In this document: positions 42,601 to 48,979 of the stretch, piece by piece
Position numbering within the stretch: position 1 is the stretch's first letter
Layout of the letters: each line of letters begins with the position of its first letter
Source: Rhynchonema sp. JSB1_4
Taxonomy: Eukaryota > Nematoda > Chromadorea > Monhysterida > Xyalidae
Reading direction: 5' to 3'
Length of the DNA: 64,000 bases
NCBI GenBank assembly: GCA_030248065.1
Contig: JASAMV010002650.1
Location: forward strand, 43,351-107,350
Position numbers and translations under genes: made by a program
The notes under the pieces: generated by a model
What the model saw: the letters and a program-made list of their open reading frames with translations, nothing else
Told to the model about the DNA's origin: nothing
Databases searched by the model: none

Positions 42601-44276
42601 AAAAAATCGCATGTAATCAAGGCAGGTCCGATCCGATCCCCAAGTTTAATACAAATCGCTCTATAACGCGATTTGGTAGCGTGGATCATCAGTGCGGTGC
42701 ACCAGGACATCGTCAGTGCAAACCAAAGAACCAGATGGCTTCGTGCATGACTCCAAGGTATTCTCTAATCATCAATCATATGCATAGATTTTCCAGGTCA
42801 AACTGCGTCCGCGTTCGGTGGACGTCCAACAACAACAACAAGCGCAGCAGCAACGACCAAAACGCAACAGTCGCAATTTGATCCAAGTGGACCTGCCAAC
42901 CATACCGGATGAAATGCCCGCTGGATGCGACGCCATGCAAATTCAGGTGCGCGTTTATTCGGGCAGTTAAGGCTCGCAAGTTATTGATCGGTCATTTTTT
43001 TGTGCAAATACACGGTCAAGTTCGAAAACGAAGTGAAGCGGAATTATGTAGCCCTTGAGGGATCGGATGCTTTCGGTACCATACGTACATATGTCCATTC
43101 CAAGTCGAAGCCCAAAACACATCAACGCACCTGACTACCAACGTATGAGTTCGTTCACTTGCAGGACCAAGCGCATCACATGTCCAGTGTAGTGCAACAT
43201 CAACAACCTGGTACGATCAGCAACGGTACCTTCTATCCACCCTCACCGGCTCACATGAACGGACACCATCACCATGCTCAACAACAGCAACAGCACATCA
43301 CATTTATTGGTGGTGTGAAACATCAGCAGCCAGCCAACGTGACATTCGATCTAGATGCCAACAACGTCACCGACACGATCAAACGCGCGCCCGCTGATGT
43401 TTCACGGCGACTCGGCGCACCACCACCTCAATCACCGCAGATTGCGATGAGTGCCGTCATGCGAAGGCATTCGTCCGAGACGCATTCACATCATTCGTGC
43501 AATTCTAGTGAAAAGGTACAATATAGGGGGGTGCTTTGTGAAATTTTGGGGGAATTGCGGTTCGACACGAGTATTCGCCGCCGAAATACGGCTTTCAATG
43601 TCTGGTGGTTGAAGAAACTGTGTTGGACACTGAATTTCACAACAGACAAATCGCAGATGGAGCTTACAGATTTATGCATAAGTGGGGCGTGCCGTGGGAC
43701 TGAGACCACGACGATACGATGTGTTTCAAATTCGCGGCACCCCATCCACGTTTCACATACAGACAGGTCGCCAAGAAAACATTTACTGTCGTGCGGTTAA
43801 TAAAGTTTCAACCCGACTACAAATACGTCTCATTTAATTTACAGGACTCGGCCGGCGTGCTCGAGAACGACTCAGACGAGGAGGAGTTCCCGCCACCGCC
43901 ATCACCCAACGAGCTCCGTCAGGTGGCTGTACGCAATTCAACCTTTGCCACGTCACCAGTCTATGCGAACGGACAGCAACAATCGACGATGATGTCACCC
44001 AAACATCCGCACAGCGCCCCGGTGCTGCATCAGCAACAGAAACGACAACCCCCACCACCACCGAAGAGGTCCGACAACACCAAACTCCAATCGACCCCTT
44101 CGCGGACTTCGATGGTCAGTCAGAATGGTGCACTCCCTGGTCCGCCCCCGATGACTGCCCCGAAGCCAGCAACGCCCATCGTCAGTGCTGGGGCTGACTT
44201 TCAGTCGGAGCTGCAGCAGGCGATGCAGCGAAGGCTGAGGAAGATGCAGGACATGGAACAGGCATCGCAAGCCTGA
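15411..44276 (+). CDS. mig-10: MRL-family adaptor (MIG-10 / lamellipodin / RIAM), gene span of 15 coding exons
   Basis: This gene encodes an MRL adaptor: a cytosolic, membrane-recruited scaffold. Family members bind Ras/Rap GTPases through an RA domain and phosphoinositides through an adjacent PH domain, and recruit Ena/VASP to promote actin assembly in lamellipodia, cell migration and axon guidance. Seen here: a WLGQL N-terminal motif, a lysine/glutamate helix, the RA domain, the PH domain and a proline-rich tail with FPPPP. From the ATG at 30280 the exons sum to 3,219 bp (1,072 residues). In that numbering the helix is about 367-392, RA about 393-480, PH about 515-630, and FPPPP 944-948. 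Adding the 15411 exon through the alternative acceptor at 30334 gives about 1,130 residues. Intron phases are 0 except before the 30961 exon (2) and between the two RA exons (1). The family call rests on strong remembered similarity across RA and PH, not on a search. The true 5' end is unresolved. Confidence 0.93.
21830..22018. repeat. 189-bp foldback (inverted repeat) element
   Basis: The arms read inward from CTCCTAGCTAAGGTCGAAAA and, as reverse complement of the right end, CTCCTAGCTGAGGTCGAAAT. They continue through TTGAAAATGCAAAGAAAGAG on both sides. The arms are about 75 bp, with a loop of about 40 bp. It lies in MRL intron 1. No clear target duplication. Confidence 0.7.
25076..26543. 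mobile_element. 1.47-kb TIR element with GCGGATTAG subterminal arrays, TTA duplication
   Basis: Ends GGCCGCATTCACAATGCAAG and (reverse complement) GGCCGCATTCACAATGCAGC, flanked by TTA at 25073-25075 and 26544-26546. Arrays of GCGGATTAG/GCGGGTTAG lie inside both ends in opposite orientation, and TGCATTCACAATG recurs inside. There is no coding frame. The ends and the 3-bp target suggest a Harbinger-like non-autonomous element. Confidence 0.75.
25983..26142. mobile_element. MITE copy nested inside the 25076-26543 element
   Basis: TIRs GGTCAACTCAAGTGGTCAAA and (reverse complement of the right end) GGTCAACTCAAGTGGTCGAA. Internal GTCAACTCA motifs and AAATAATACATGG relate it to the CTGTCGTCAAC family. 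Boundaries are good to a few bases. Confidence 0.65.
30280..30668 (+). CDS. mig-10: MRL gene, exon 2 or alternative first exon
   Basis: This reading frame has an ATG at 30280 with A at -3 and an in-frame TGA just upstream at 30256. It ends at a GTACTC donor in phase 2, which joins exactly to the phase-2 acceptor at 30961 (AG+C gives Ser). It encodes [20 protein letters not shown], a leucine-rich motif, and a Pro/Ala/Lys-rich segment ([16 protein letters not shown]) typical of SH3 ligands. Two readings fit: an alternative promoter with translation from 30280, or an internal exon starting at 30334 after a CAG, which is phase 0 and compatible with the 15411 exon. The pyrimidine tract before 30334 is weak. 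Confidence 0.8.
30961..31264 (+). CDS. mig-10: MRL gene, exon with second leucine-rich motif
   Basis: The acceptor is ATCCACAG and the donor GTGAGT; the exon enters in phase 2 and leaves in phase 0. It encodes a basic stretch ([13 protein letters not shown]), then [20 protein letters not shown]. That matches the D-x-D-A-L-x-x-x-L helix found in lamellipodin between the WLGEL motif and the RA domain, a segment associated with partner (talin-type) binding in the family. The remainder is Ala/Thr/Pro-rich linker. Confidence 0.88.
31265..32576 (+). other. MRL intron with one TIR element
   Basis: Bounded by GTGAGT and CCATTCAG. The only structured content is the 190-bp element at 31437-31626. Confidence 0.75.
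31437..31626. mobile_element. 190-bp TIR element, GCGAAAAGC subterminal repeats, TTA duplication
   Basis: Left end GGCCGCCCTCAGACAAACGC and right end (reverse complement) GGCCGCACTCAGACAAACGC, flanked by TTA at 31434-31436 and 31627-31629. GCGAAAAGCGAAAAGC sits inside each end, inverted. The first bases match the 25076-26543 element, so they probably share a transposase type. Confidence 0.8.
32577..32897 (+). CDS. mig-10: MRL gene, low-complexity Gln/His/Ser linker exon
   Basis: The acceptor is CCATTCAG and the donor GTATGG; both ends are phase 0 (107 codons). It encodes a Gln/Thr run, the phrase [20 protein letters not shown], a His-rich stretch, and a Ser-rich end ([19 protein letters not shown]). 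This resembles the Ser-rich phospho-linker before the RA domain in lamellipodin and is predicted disordered. The call relies on frame continuity with both neighbours and on codon usage, not on a conserved domain. Confidence 0.82.
33355..33428 (+). other. tRNA-like remnant adjoining a MITE
   Basis: A perfect 5-bp T stem and B-box-like core (GCCGG, TTCAAAC, CCGGC) preceded by GTGGTTGGTAAATC, which resembles a D arm. It directly abuts the MITE at 33430. Either a tRNA-derived SINE head or coincidence. Confidence 0.3.
33430..33540. mobile_element. MITE copy, CTGTCGTCAACTC family, uninterrupted
   Basis: Starts AGTACTGTCGACAACTCAGA and ends GAGTTGACCACAGTACCTT. It contains TCATTTAGGGCTGCTTGAGT, the intact form of the site disrupted at 25073-26546. 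Confidence 0.6.
35701..35784 (+). CDS. mig-10: MRL gene, small linker exon
   Basis: This is an 84-bp phase 0-0 exon with acceptor ATTGCAG and donor GTGAGT. It encodes [13 protein letters not shown], then [15 protein letters not shown]. There is no domain. It is supported by consensus splice sites and frame continuity between the linker exon and the helix exon at 38938. Confidence 0.7.
35785..38937 (+). other. MRL intron, nothing else recognised
   Basis: 3.15 kb bounded by GTGAGT and ATTCCAG. Short frames only, without domain or codon signal. Confidence 0.7.
38938..39015 (+). CDS. mig-10: MRL gene, helix exon preceding the RA domain
   Basis: A phase 0-0 exon of 26 codons with acceptor ATTCCAG and donor GTATGT. 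It encodes [20 protein letters not shown] followed by EANIKK. Lamellipodin has a near-identical EQAAKLKAEKIRVALEKIKE helix directly before its RA domain. It is predicted to be a short coiled-coil or helix packing against the RA-PH module. Confidence 0.93.
39143..39302 (+). CDS. mig-10: MRL gene, RA domain, first part
   Basis: The acceptor is TTTTCAG and the donor GTGAGT; the exon leaves in phase 1. It encodes [20 protein letters not shown], then [22 protein letters not shown] and [10 protein letters not shown]. This is the ubiquitin-like Ras-association fold: beta1-beta2 with the SKSLLVDER switch-contacting strand, then the alpha1 helix. Known MRL RA domains bind Rap1/Ras-type GTPases. The intron that follows carries a 1,082-bp palindrome. 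Confidence 0.95.
39421..40502. mobile_element. 1,082-bp near-perfect palindrome (foldback element) in the RA-domain intron
   Basis: The left arm from TTAAAGTGACTCTACAATTG and the reverse complement of the right arm from 40502 read the same, with only scattered substitutions (about one per 25 bases in the stretch I compared). The symmetry axis is at 39961/39962 and the arms have equal length, with no net indel. TTAA lies at both outer ends (39421-39424, 40499-40502) and could be a piggyBac-type target duplication. No long coding frame is convincing. Confidence 0.88.
40670..40866 (+). CDS. mig-10: MRL gene, RA domain, second part and RA-PH junction
   Basis: The acceptor ATTGCAG enters in phase 1, so G+AG makes the Glu of [20 protein letters not shown]. 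The donor GTGAGT leaves in phase 0. The exon continues [20 protein letters not shown] and QRYLV. The order ERI(Y/F)EDHE..VEN.L.WTRDS.NKL.F...KYALF..P is a signature of MRL proteins and closes the RA domain before the PH domain. Confidence 0.96.
41178..41321 (+). CDS. mig-10: MRL gene, PH domain, first part
   Basis: A phase 0-0 exon of 48 codons with acceptor ATTGCAG and donor GTATGT. It encodes [20 protein letters not shown], then [20 protein letters not shown] and YIPKGKTK. The G-W-L-x-x-K...K-x-W-K-R-x-Y-F-V-L-R pattern is the beta1-beta3 core of a PH domain. The basic loop between beta1 and beta2 is where phosphoinositide headgroups bind; family members prefer PI(3,4)P2. Confidence 0.96.
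41433..41543 (+). CDS. mig-10: MRL gene, PH domain, middle part
   Basis: A phase 0-0 exon of 37 codons with acceptor GTTTCAG and donor GTTTGA. It encodes [20 protein letters not shown], then [17 protein letters not shown]. This corresponds to lamellipodin's ..RDLVCFLQLDHVNVYYG...KYKAPTDYCLVLK and supplies PH strands 4-6. Confidence 0.95.
41618..41719 (+). CDS. mig-10: MRL gene, PH domain, C-terminal helix
   Basis: A phase 0-0 exon of 34 codons with acceptor TTTGCAG and donor GTTCGG. It encodes [20 protein letters not shown], then [14 protein letters not shown]. It holds the [10 protein letters not shown] strand and the closing helix with the invariant PH tryptophan ([11 protein letters not shown]). 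Confidence 0.96.
42022..42417 (+). CDS. mig-10: MRL gene, post-PH helix and Ser/Asn/His-rich tail
   Basis: A phase 0-0 exon of 132 codons with acceptor TTTCCAG and donor GTGAGT. It begins [20 protein letters not shown], the helix that follows the PH domain in lamellipodin (YGKQLYMNYQEALKR). It continues as low-complexity sequence rich in Ser, Asn and His ([27 protein letters not shown]) and ends [10 protein letters not shown]. The tail is predicted disordered. Confidence 0.92.
42797..42946 (+). CDS. mig-10: MRL gene, Gln-rich tail exon
   Basis: A phase 0-0 exon of 50 codons with acceptor TTTCCAG and donor GTGCGC. It encodes [20 protein letters not shown], a basic PKRNSRN, then [20 protein letters not shown]. 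There is no known domain. It is supported by splice consensus and frame continuity. Confidence 0.82.
43165..43515 (+). CDS. mig-10: MRL gene, His/Gln-rich tail exon
   Basis: A phase 0-0 exon of 117 codons with acceptor CTTGCAG and donor GTACAA. Highlights are [20 protein letters not shown], an ordered-looking [20 protein letters not shown], and [11 protein letters not shown], a possible SH3 ligand. It ends [14 protein letters not shown]. Predicted disordered. Confidence 0.85.
43845..44276 (+). CDS. mig-10: MRL gene, last exon with FPPPP Ena/VASP-binding motif and stop
   Basis: The acceptor is TTTACAG (phase 0); the exon has 143 codons and a TGA at 44274-44276. It encodes [18 protein letters not shown]: an acidic cluster followed by FPPPP, the canonical EVH1-binding motif of Ena/VASP ligands. 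A further proline run ([13 protein letters not shown]) could serve SH3 or profilin. The C-terminus is a predicted helix, [21 protein letters not shown] see only one FPPPP motif, whereas vertebrate lamellipodin carries several. Confidence 0.92.
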   Translation, partial: DSAGVLENDSDEEEFPPPPSPNELRQVAVRNSTFATSPVYANGQQQSTMMSPKHPHSAPVLHQQQKRQPPPPPKRSDNTKLQSTPSRTSMVSQNGALPGPPPMTAPKPATPIVSAGADFQSELQQAMQRRLRKMQDMEQASQA

Positions 44277-44343
44277 TTGTCCAAGGTAACTGCACACACT
44301 ACTACGTACATACACGGGTCGTCAGTCCGGGGCTGGTCATTGG

Positions 44344-44587
44344 CCCAAATTCTCGAAAGCGCCACCGCCACCGGGGGCGGTTGCGCAACACTGCGTTTGA
44401 TAAATCTTACGCTCTCCACCTCTGTGCGTAAATTCCCTTTTATTCCCAAAACATGCGTGCGTTAAAACATTGCAACTGCTGTTCGCGTAAAGCACGCAAC
44501 GAATTGAGGTCAGCCAGCTGGAAGTTGTCATCTTCGTGTTTGGGGGCCCAACCACCCCCGGGAGCGGTTGCGCTTTTGAGAATTTGG
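44344..44587. mobile_element. TIR element just downstream of the MRL stop codon
   Basis: The left end CCAAATTCTCGAAAGCGCCA and the right end (reverse complement CCAAATTCTCAAAAGCGCAA) form TIRs, with GGGGGCGGTTGCGC-type repeats inside each end. It starts 67 bp after the stop codon, so it probably lies in the 3' UTR. A decayed relative is at 12575-12655. Confidence 0.65.
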
Positions 44588-45497
44588 ATTATAATTATGA
44601 TGTATTACTCGATCCTGTGAAACATCGTCGCAGTGGTTCGATATTGCTGTAAATGATGGAAATTTGCGAATTTGATGTGTTTGGCTTCTGTTGTCCACTC
44701 ACTGTATTTTGTGTGTTTGTCAGTTTTATTTATGGACAAGACATTGATTTTGCTTGATACAATATCTATTCCATTGACAAATAATATCCTATTTGTACAT
44801 AAACATTCAACCGCGCTTACATTACCTGCTTTTATTAATTTTTGTGTACACATTCATGTTTGTCCTCCACCGGTGCCAATAGTTTATATGTTTTTGTAAT
44901 TTTGTATGACCGTCGCATTTTGTTTTGTGATCACACATGATTGCTTCGCAACCTTGTTTTGGTGTTCTAAATTTTATACACATAATTCGAGTTAAAAATA
45001 TCTGGTCATTGTAGATTATGTATGTGCAAATTATCGATCATTGCACCATTTAATCGATTTTCTTACTCGAAATAACTGTTTTAGAAGTCCAACAGTTGAT
45101 TTACGTCGGTCCTTGTCTGTTTTGTATTGTTTATTCAATCTAGAAGTGGTCCACAAAATTCAGTTTTAAAAAATAATCTGCCAAAAGTCGGTAATTTCTT
45201 GCACGTCTTCCAAAACTACAGATGATGGTTGATACGAAGTTTGGCAAAGATTTGTCGGACCATTTTACATATTCTTTTTTACTCTTGTTGTATTGCATTC
45301 GTAAATTCGGATACACGCATACAACAATTGGGAGTTGCCATTTTTAACATTGTATGTATCACCTTCGATAAACTAAAATCCGGATATTTATTAAGGAAAG
45401 CGACAAACATCTCAAAACACAATCAGCGGAACACTTGAGATCATTTCGCGCACACTCGAGTTTGGTTCGGTCACAGCAAACGGCACATAAATAGATA

Positions 45498-45766
45498 TTG
45501 GTCGCACAATGACTATATAAGAATTAGTCAAATTTTTTTCCTGAATCGTAAAGAGGGAAAGTGACAGGGCAATGACGTTTCGTTGCGTGATCACACACAA
45601 GCCATGCAGTCACCAAAATGTTTCAGACAGAACTGTAGCAACGTGGGTACCGTGCCGGATTATTTTGAGCTGAAAATGTTTTGTCAAAAGTACAAGTAGC
45701 ATAGTGGTTAAGGTTGAACCTGAAGATCAGGGTAGATGAATTCTGATTTAGTCATTGTGCGACCAA
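45498..45766. mobile_element. MITE, TTGGTCGCACAATGACTA family, copy 1
   Basis: TIRs TTGGTCGCACAATGACTA and its complement (GTCATTGTGCGACCAA), flanked by TA on both sides (probable TA duplication, Tc1/mariner-like). Near the right end is TAGCATAGTGG, a perfect match to the RNA polymerase III A-box consensus. Confidence 0.8.
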
Positions 45767-45904
45767 TATCACAGGAAAATAAAAAATAGACAGATGCAAA
45801 CTGCTAAGAGAAATAAACAGAAACACACAGAAACAGACGCTTCATTTTCATTTCTTAAGAACTGGCCTCTGTATCTGTTTGTGTCCCTTTAGGACTCGGC
45901 CATC

Positions 45905-45987
45905 GGCCAGGTATAGATGCGGACTGCGGACAGCAGACATTGAAAAAATTCTATGTTCAATGTCCGCAGTCCGCATCTACCTGGCCG
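45905..45987. repeat. Strong hairpin
   Basis: GGCCAGGTATAGATGCGGAC pairs with GTCCGCATCTACCTGGCC. The stem continues through TGTCCGCAG/CTGCGGACA-type sequence and TTGAA/TTCAA to a short loop, about 35 bp per arm. It abuts the GGCCCG-rich tract. Confidence 0.75.
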
Positions 45988-45994
45988 CACTTGT

Positions 45995-46140
45995 GGAAAC
46001 GGGCCGGGTAAAGTACGCCCGGCCCGGCCCGGTCGGCGAAAAGACGGGCCCGGGCCGGCCCGGCCCGGTGGAGGGCTGCAGGTCGGCCCGGCCCGGCCCG
46101 CTTTGGCTTGAGGTCGGCCCGGCCCGGCCCGGTCTGCCAA
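45995..46140. repeat. GGCCCG-rich tract
   Basis: Repeated GGCCCGGCCCG units, as in the subterminal arrays of the GGCCCG hAT-like family. The CAGAGGTCGCAA ends are missing or too degraded to recognise. Confidence 0.65.
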
Positions 46141-46246
46141 TTTTCAAGGGCCGAAAACTGAAAAAGTCCAAAAAGCTGAAAAAAATTCGGTAATTTTCTG
46201 CAGAATACTTGTTTTCACTGGTGCAGCTGGGGGGAAGGGGTAGGTA

Positions 46247-46520
46247 TTGGTCGCACAATGACTATATAAGAATTCATCAAAATCAAACCTGATTTTCACG
46301 TTCAGTCACTCTTAACCACTGTGCTATTTGTGATTCCCACAAAACATTTTCAGCTGAAAATAATCTAGCAGTGCTCCCACGTTGCTGCGGGTCTGAAACA
46401 TTCCCTTGGTTGCATGTTTTGTGTGCGATCGCGCAACGCAACGTCATTGCCCCGTCACTTTCCTGCTTCACGATTCAGGAAAAAAGTTGACCAATTCTTA
46501 TAAGGTCATTATGCGACCAA
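46247..46520. mobile_element. MITE, TTGGTCGCACAATGACTA family, copy 2 (inverted)
   Basis: TIR TTGGTCGCACAATGACTATA at the left and GTCATTATGCGACCAA at the right, with flanking TA. The interior is the reverse complement of copy 1. Read on the minus strand it carries TAGCACAGTGGTTAAGAGTG, an A-box-like, tRNA-D-arm-like motif. Confidence 0.8.
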
Positions 46521-46626
46521 TACATAGGTAGATTGACGCGCCATCCAGATGCAGTACGTAAGTCGCCGCCCGGGCTGGTAAAGTAGTGGGTATAATTTTC
46601 GGCTCAAAATGGTCTAAAGTCGGTAA

Positions 46627-47338
46627 ACGCAGTCTACGGGGGGTTGTCAATCAGCCCCCGAATACCGTAACCCACCGCAAGCGAGATCGTTGCGAGACCC
46701 ACTCTGACTGCTGCTTATCTACACGTGTATGAGCGGCAGCAAGCTGGAAATTGTCATCGTGCGCGTCGATCACCAAAACTTCGAAATGTTGGTTGGTGTT
46801 GGCGCTAACACGCAAAACATAGATAAAAAACAAAATGGTCTCGACACGATCCTTGCAGATCAATATTACGGTTGGTTACGGTATTCGGGGGCTGAATGAC
46901 AACCTCCCGTAGACGACGCGGTTGTTGACCGACACAAAAGACACATGACCGACACAGGATTTCCCTGAAATTTCAAGGGCGGTAATTTGAAAAAGAAATT
47001 AAAAAATTATCAAGCGGAGGGAGTGGGTCAAAGTTGGAAATTCAAGATTTAATGCACATTATCGTGGTGGACAGGGATGGTGGACATTCAGCAACTGTTT
47101 CGAAAATGGTGGCTTTTGGATTGGACAGAGATGGTGGACATTCGACAACTTTTGCGAATGGTCGAGGGAGATGGCGCCTCAAAAGTTTATACCCAGTCCA
47201 CACCGTCGCCATGTAGGCCAACTGTCTCCAACAGCTTTTCACCAAAACAAGTTTTGAGAATGGTGGACGGATATACAAGTTTCGAGAATGTGTCGGTCCA
47301 GCATGTGTCGGTCAGCAACTGCACGCCGTAGACTGCCC
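46627..47338. mobile_element. MITE, GGCAGTCTACGGGAGG family, copy 1, split by an insertion
   Basis: Left TIR GCAGTCTACGGGGGGTTGTC and right TIR GACAACCTCCCGTAGAC, with TGCC restored after the insertion at 46915-47325. The interior matches copy 3 (51496-51790) in reverse orientation, for example TTGTCATCGTGCGCGTCGAT. Confidence 0.8.
46915..47325. mobile_element. hAT-like phrase element inserted in the right TIR of the MITE
   Basis: Flanked by an exact 8-bp duplication, CCGTAGAC (46907-46914 and 47326-47333). Ends: CGGTTGTTGACCGACAC and (reverse complement) CAGTTGCTGACCGACAC. The phrases GACCGACAC (two at each end) and GGTGGACATTC recur. Removing it restores a continuous MITE end. No coding frame. 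Confidence 0.8.
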
Positions 47339-47353
47339 TTATTTTTCACTCCA

Positions 47354-47482
47354 TAAGGCAGCCTACGGGAGGTTGTCACTCAGCCCCCGAATACCGTAAC
47401 CCACCGCAAGCGAGATCGTTGCGAGACCCATGCTGATCGCTGCTTATCGACACGTGTATTAGCGGCAGCAAGCTGGAAATCA
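47354..47482. mobile_element. MITE, GGCAGTCTACGGGAGG family, copy 2, truncated
   Basis: Left TIR GGCAGCCTACGGGAGGTTGT and about 125 bp matching copy 1 up to GCAGCAAGCTGGAAAT. It is then broken by sequence starting CAGAGATCGGAAACCCGGGC, which looks like a GGCCCG-family hAT end. Confidence 0.75.
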
Positions 47483-47621
47483 GAGATCGGAAACCCGGGC
47501 CGGGCCGCGATTTTGGACTTGGTCGACCGGGCTGGGCCGTCGTGTATCTGGTCGTCTCGTGACGGTTCACTTGATGTTTCGGTTTCATTCCTTTTCATTC
47601 TCCATTTTCGAAATTCCTAGT

Positions 47622-47719
47622 CAGAGGTCGCAACGGCCCTGCCCGACCCTCCAAATCTCCGGCCCGGCCCGGCCCGAGCCAAAAGCCCAAAATCGCGGCC
47701 GGCCCGATTGCGACCTCTG
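47622..47719. mobile_element. hAT-like GGCCCG-family element, short copy
   Basis: Ends CAGAGGTCGCAACGGCCC and (reverse complement) CAGAGGTCGCAATCGGGCCG. Only 98 bp remain. The flanking octamers TTCCTAGT and GTACTAGT agree at six of eight positions. Confidence 0.65.
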
Positions 47720-47772
47720 GTACTAGTGTACCCAGTGTAGTTCCTGGGGGGGGGAGGGGGGGTCCCCCCCCT

Positions 47773-47830
47773 AAGGTTAGAGGAGATAGAAATCTTTAAG
47801 AAAACATCGGTGCCTGATTCGTAAAGGAAA
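47773..47830 (+). repeat. Inverted-duplicate segment, copy a
   Basis: About 58 bp (AGAGGAGATAGAAATCTTTA, then AGAAAACATCGGTGCCTGAT) recurring in reverse orientation at 50966-51025. Each copy abuts a CCTAAGG junction next to G/C-run phrase sequence, so it is probably part of a shared element body. Confidence 0.75.
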
Positions 47831-48109
47831 GGCGAAACGAGGTGAAACATTGATCAAGCATGGGTCACTGGTGACGGGACGCTTTGTTCCCAGTGACAGA
47901 CCGTCCCGCACACCTCGGCCTGTGCCGGACGGCGCGGTTTGTTTCACTTTCTTCCTCGATAACGCGTACAAGTTATTGTCTGGCGGTAGACAAGTGCGGG
48001 AAGCTCGAATTTACTGTCCGTTTCGTTCTAAAACTTTTCTGGAGCTTCGAAATGAACACCGCAACACCTTGATGAAGATTCTGAAACAACGCCGATATTG
48101 CCCATCCAT

Positions 48110-48621
48110 GGGTAGAATTCACAAAACAAAGTCAAGCTCACCGTCAAGCTCAACGTCAAAGTTCCAAGCCAGATGTTTCCGCGTCACGCTGGCTCGTGCA
48201 GCAGACGCAATTTTCTAAACAAAGGGTCAACTTTGACGCATTATTGTGCAAGACTGGATGCTTACCTGAGAGTATTTCTGAGTTTCATGAATTTCTGAAA
48301 AGAGGCAAAGAAATGAACAGACGATCACCAACGGAGGTGCAAAAAATTTTGACTGCGGTCAATGATCGCCACACTATTTCAATACCATTAGTCAGAAATT
48401 ATTATAACTCAGAAATAATCTTCAGAAACGCTTGTGCTACGTCCTTAAAATAACAGTATCCCGAGAAACGCATTTAATCATGCCCAATAATGTGTCAAAG
48501 TTAACCCTTCGTTTAGAAAATTGCGTCTGCTGCACGAGCCAGCATGACGCCGAAACATCTGACTTTGAACTTTGACGTTGAGCTTGAGGGTGAGCTTGAC
48601 TTTGTTTTGTGAATTTCACCC
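48110..48621. mobile_element. 512-bp TIR element with long (about 140 bp) arms
   Basis: Left GGGTAGAATTCACAAAACAA and right (reverse complement) GGGTGAAATTCACAAAACAA. The match continues through AAAGTCAAGCTCACC and CTCGTGCAGCAGACGCAATT. A direct-repeat word, GTCAAGCTCA, lies inside each arm. It has GGGTG ends like the 48653-48878 element. Target duplication unclear. Confidence 0.75.
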
Positions 48622-48652
48622 AATGACGTTGCGTTGCTTAATCACACACAAA

Positions 48653-48878
48653 GGGTGATGTTTTCGAAACGGTGTAAAGGTCAGTTGGGTGTAAAGGTCG
48701 GTGGAAAGCTCGGTCGACAGCTCAGTGTGATAGACCTCGGTGTAAACTTGAAACATTCCACGTTAATAACAGGCAATATTTCACGTTTACACCGAGCTAC
48801 GCCGACCGAGCTTTCGACCGAACTTTACACCGACCTTTACGCCCAACTGACCTTTACACTGTTTCGAAAATTCCACCC
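48653..48878. mobile_element. 226-bp TIR element nested in the MITE
   Basis: Left GGGTGATGTTTTCGAAACGG and right (reverse complement) GGGTGGAATTTTCGAAACAG. GTGTAAAGGTC(A/G)GT words repeat inside each arm, the same subterminal-repeat design seen in the other elements. Confidence 0.75.
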
Positions 48879-48979
48879 ATAGAATGCAGTCACTAAAATG
48901 TTTCAGACCCGCAGCAACGTGGGTGTTCTGCCAGATTATTTTCAGATGAAACTGTTTTGTACCAATCACAAATAGCACA

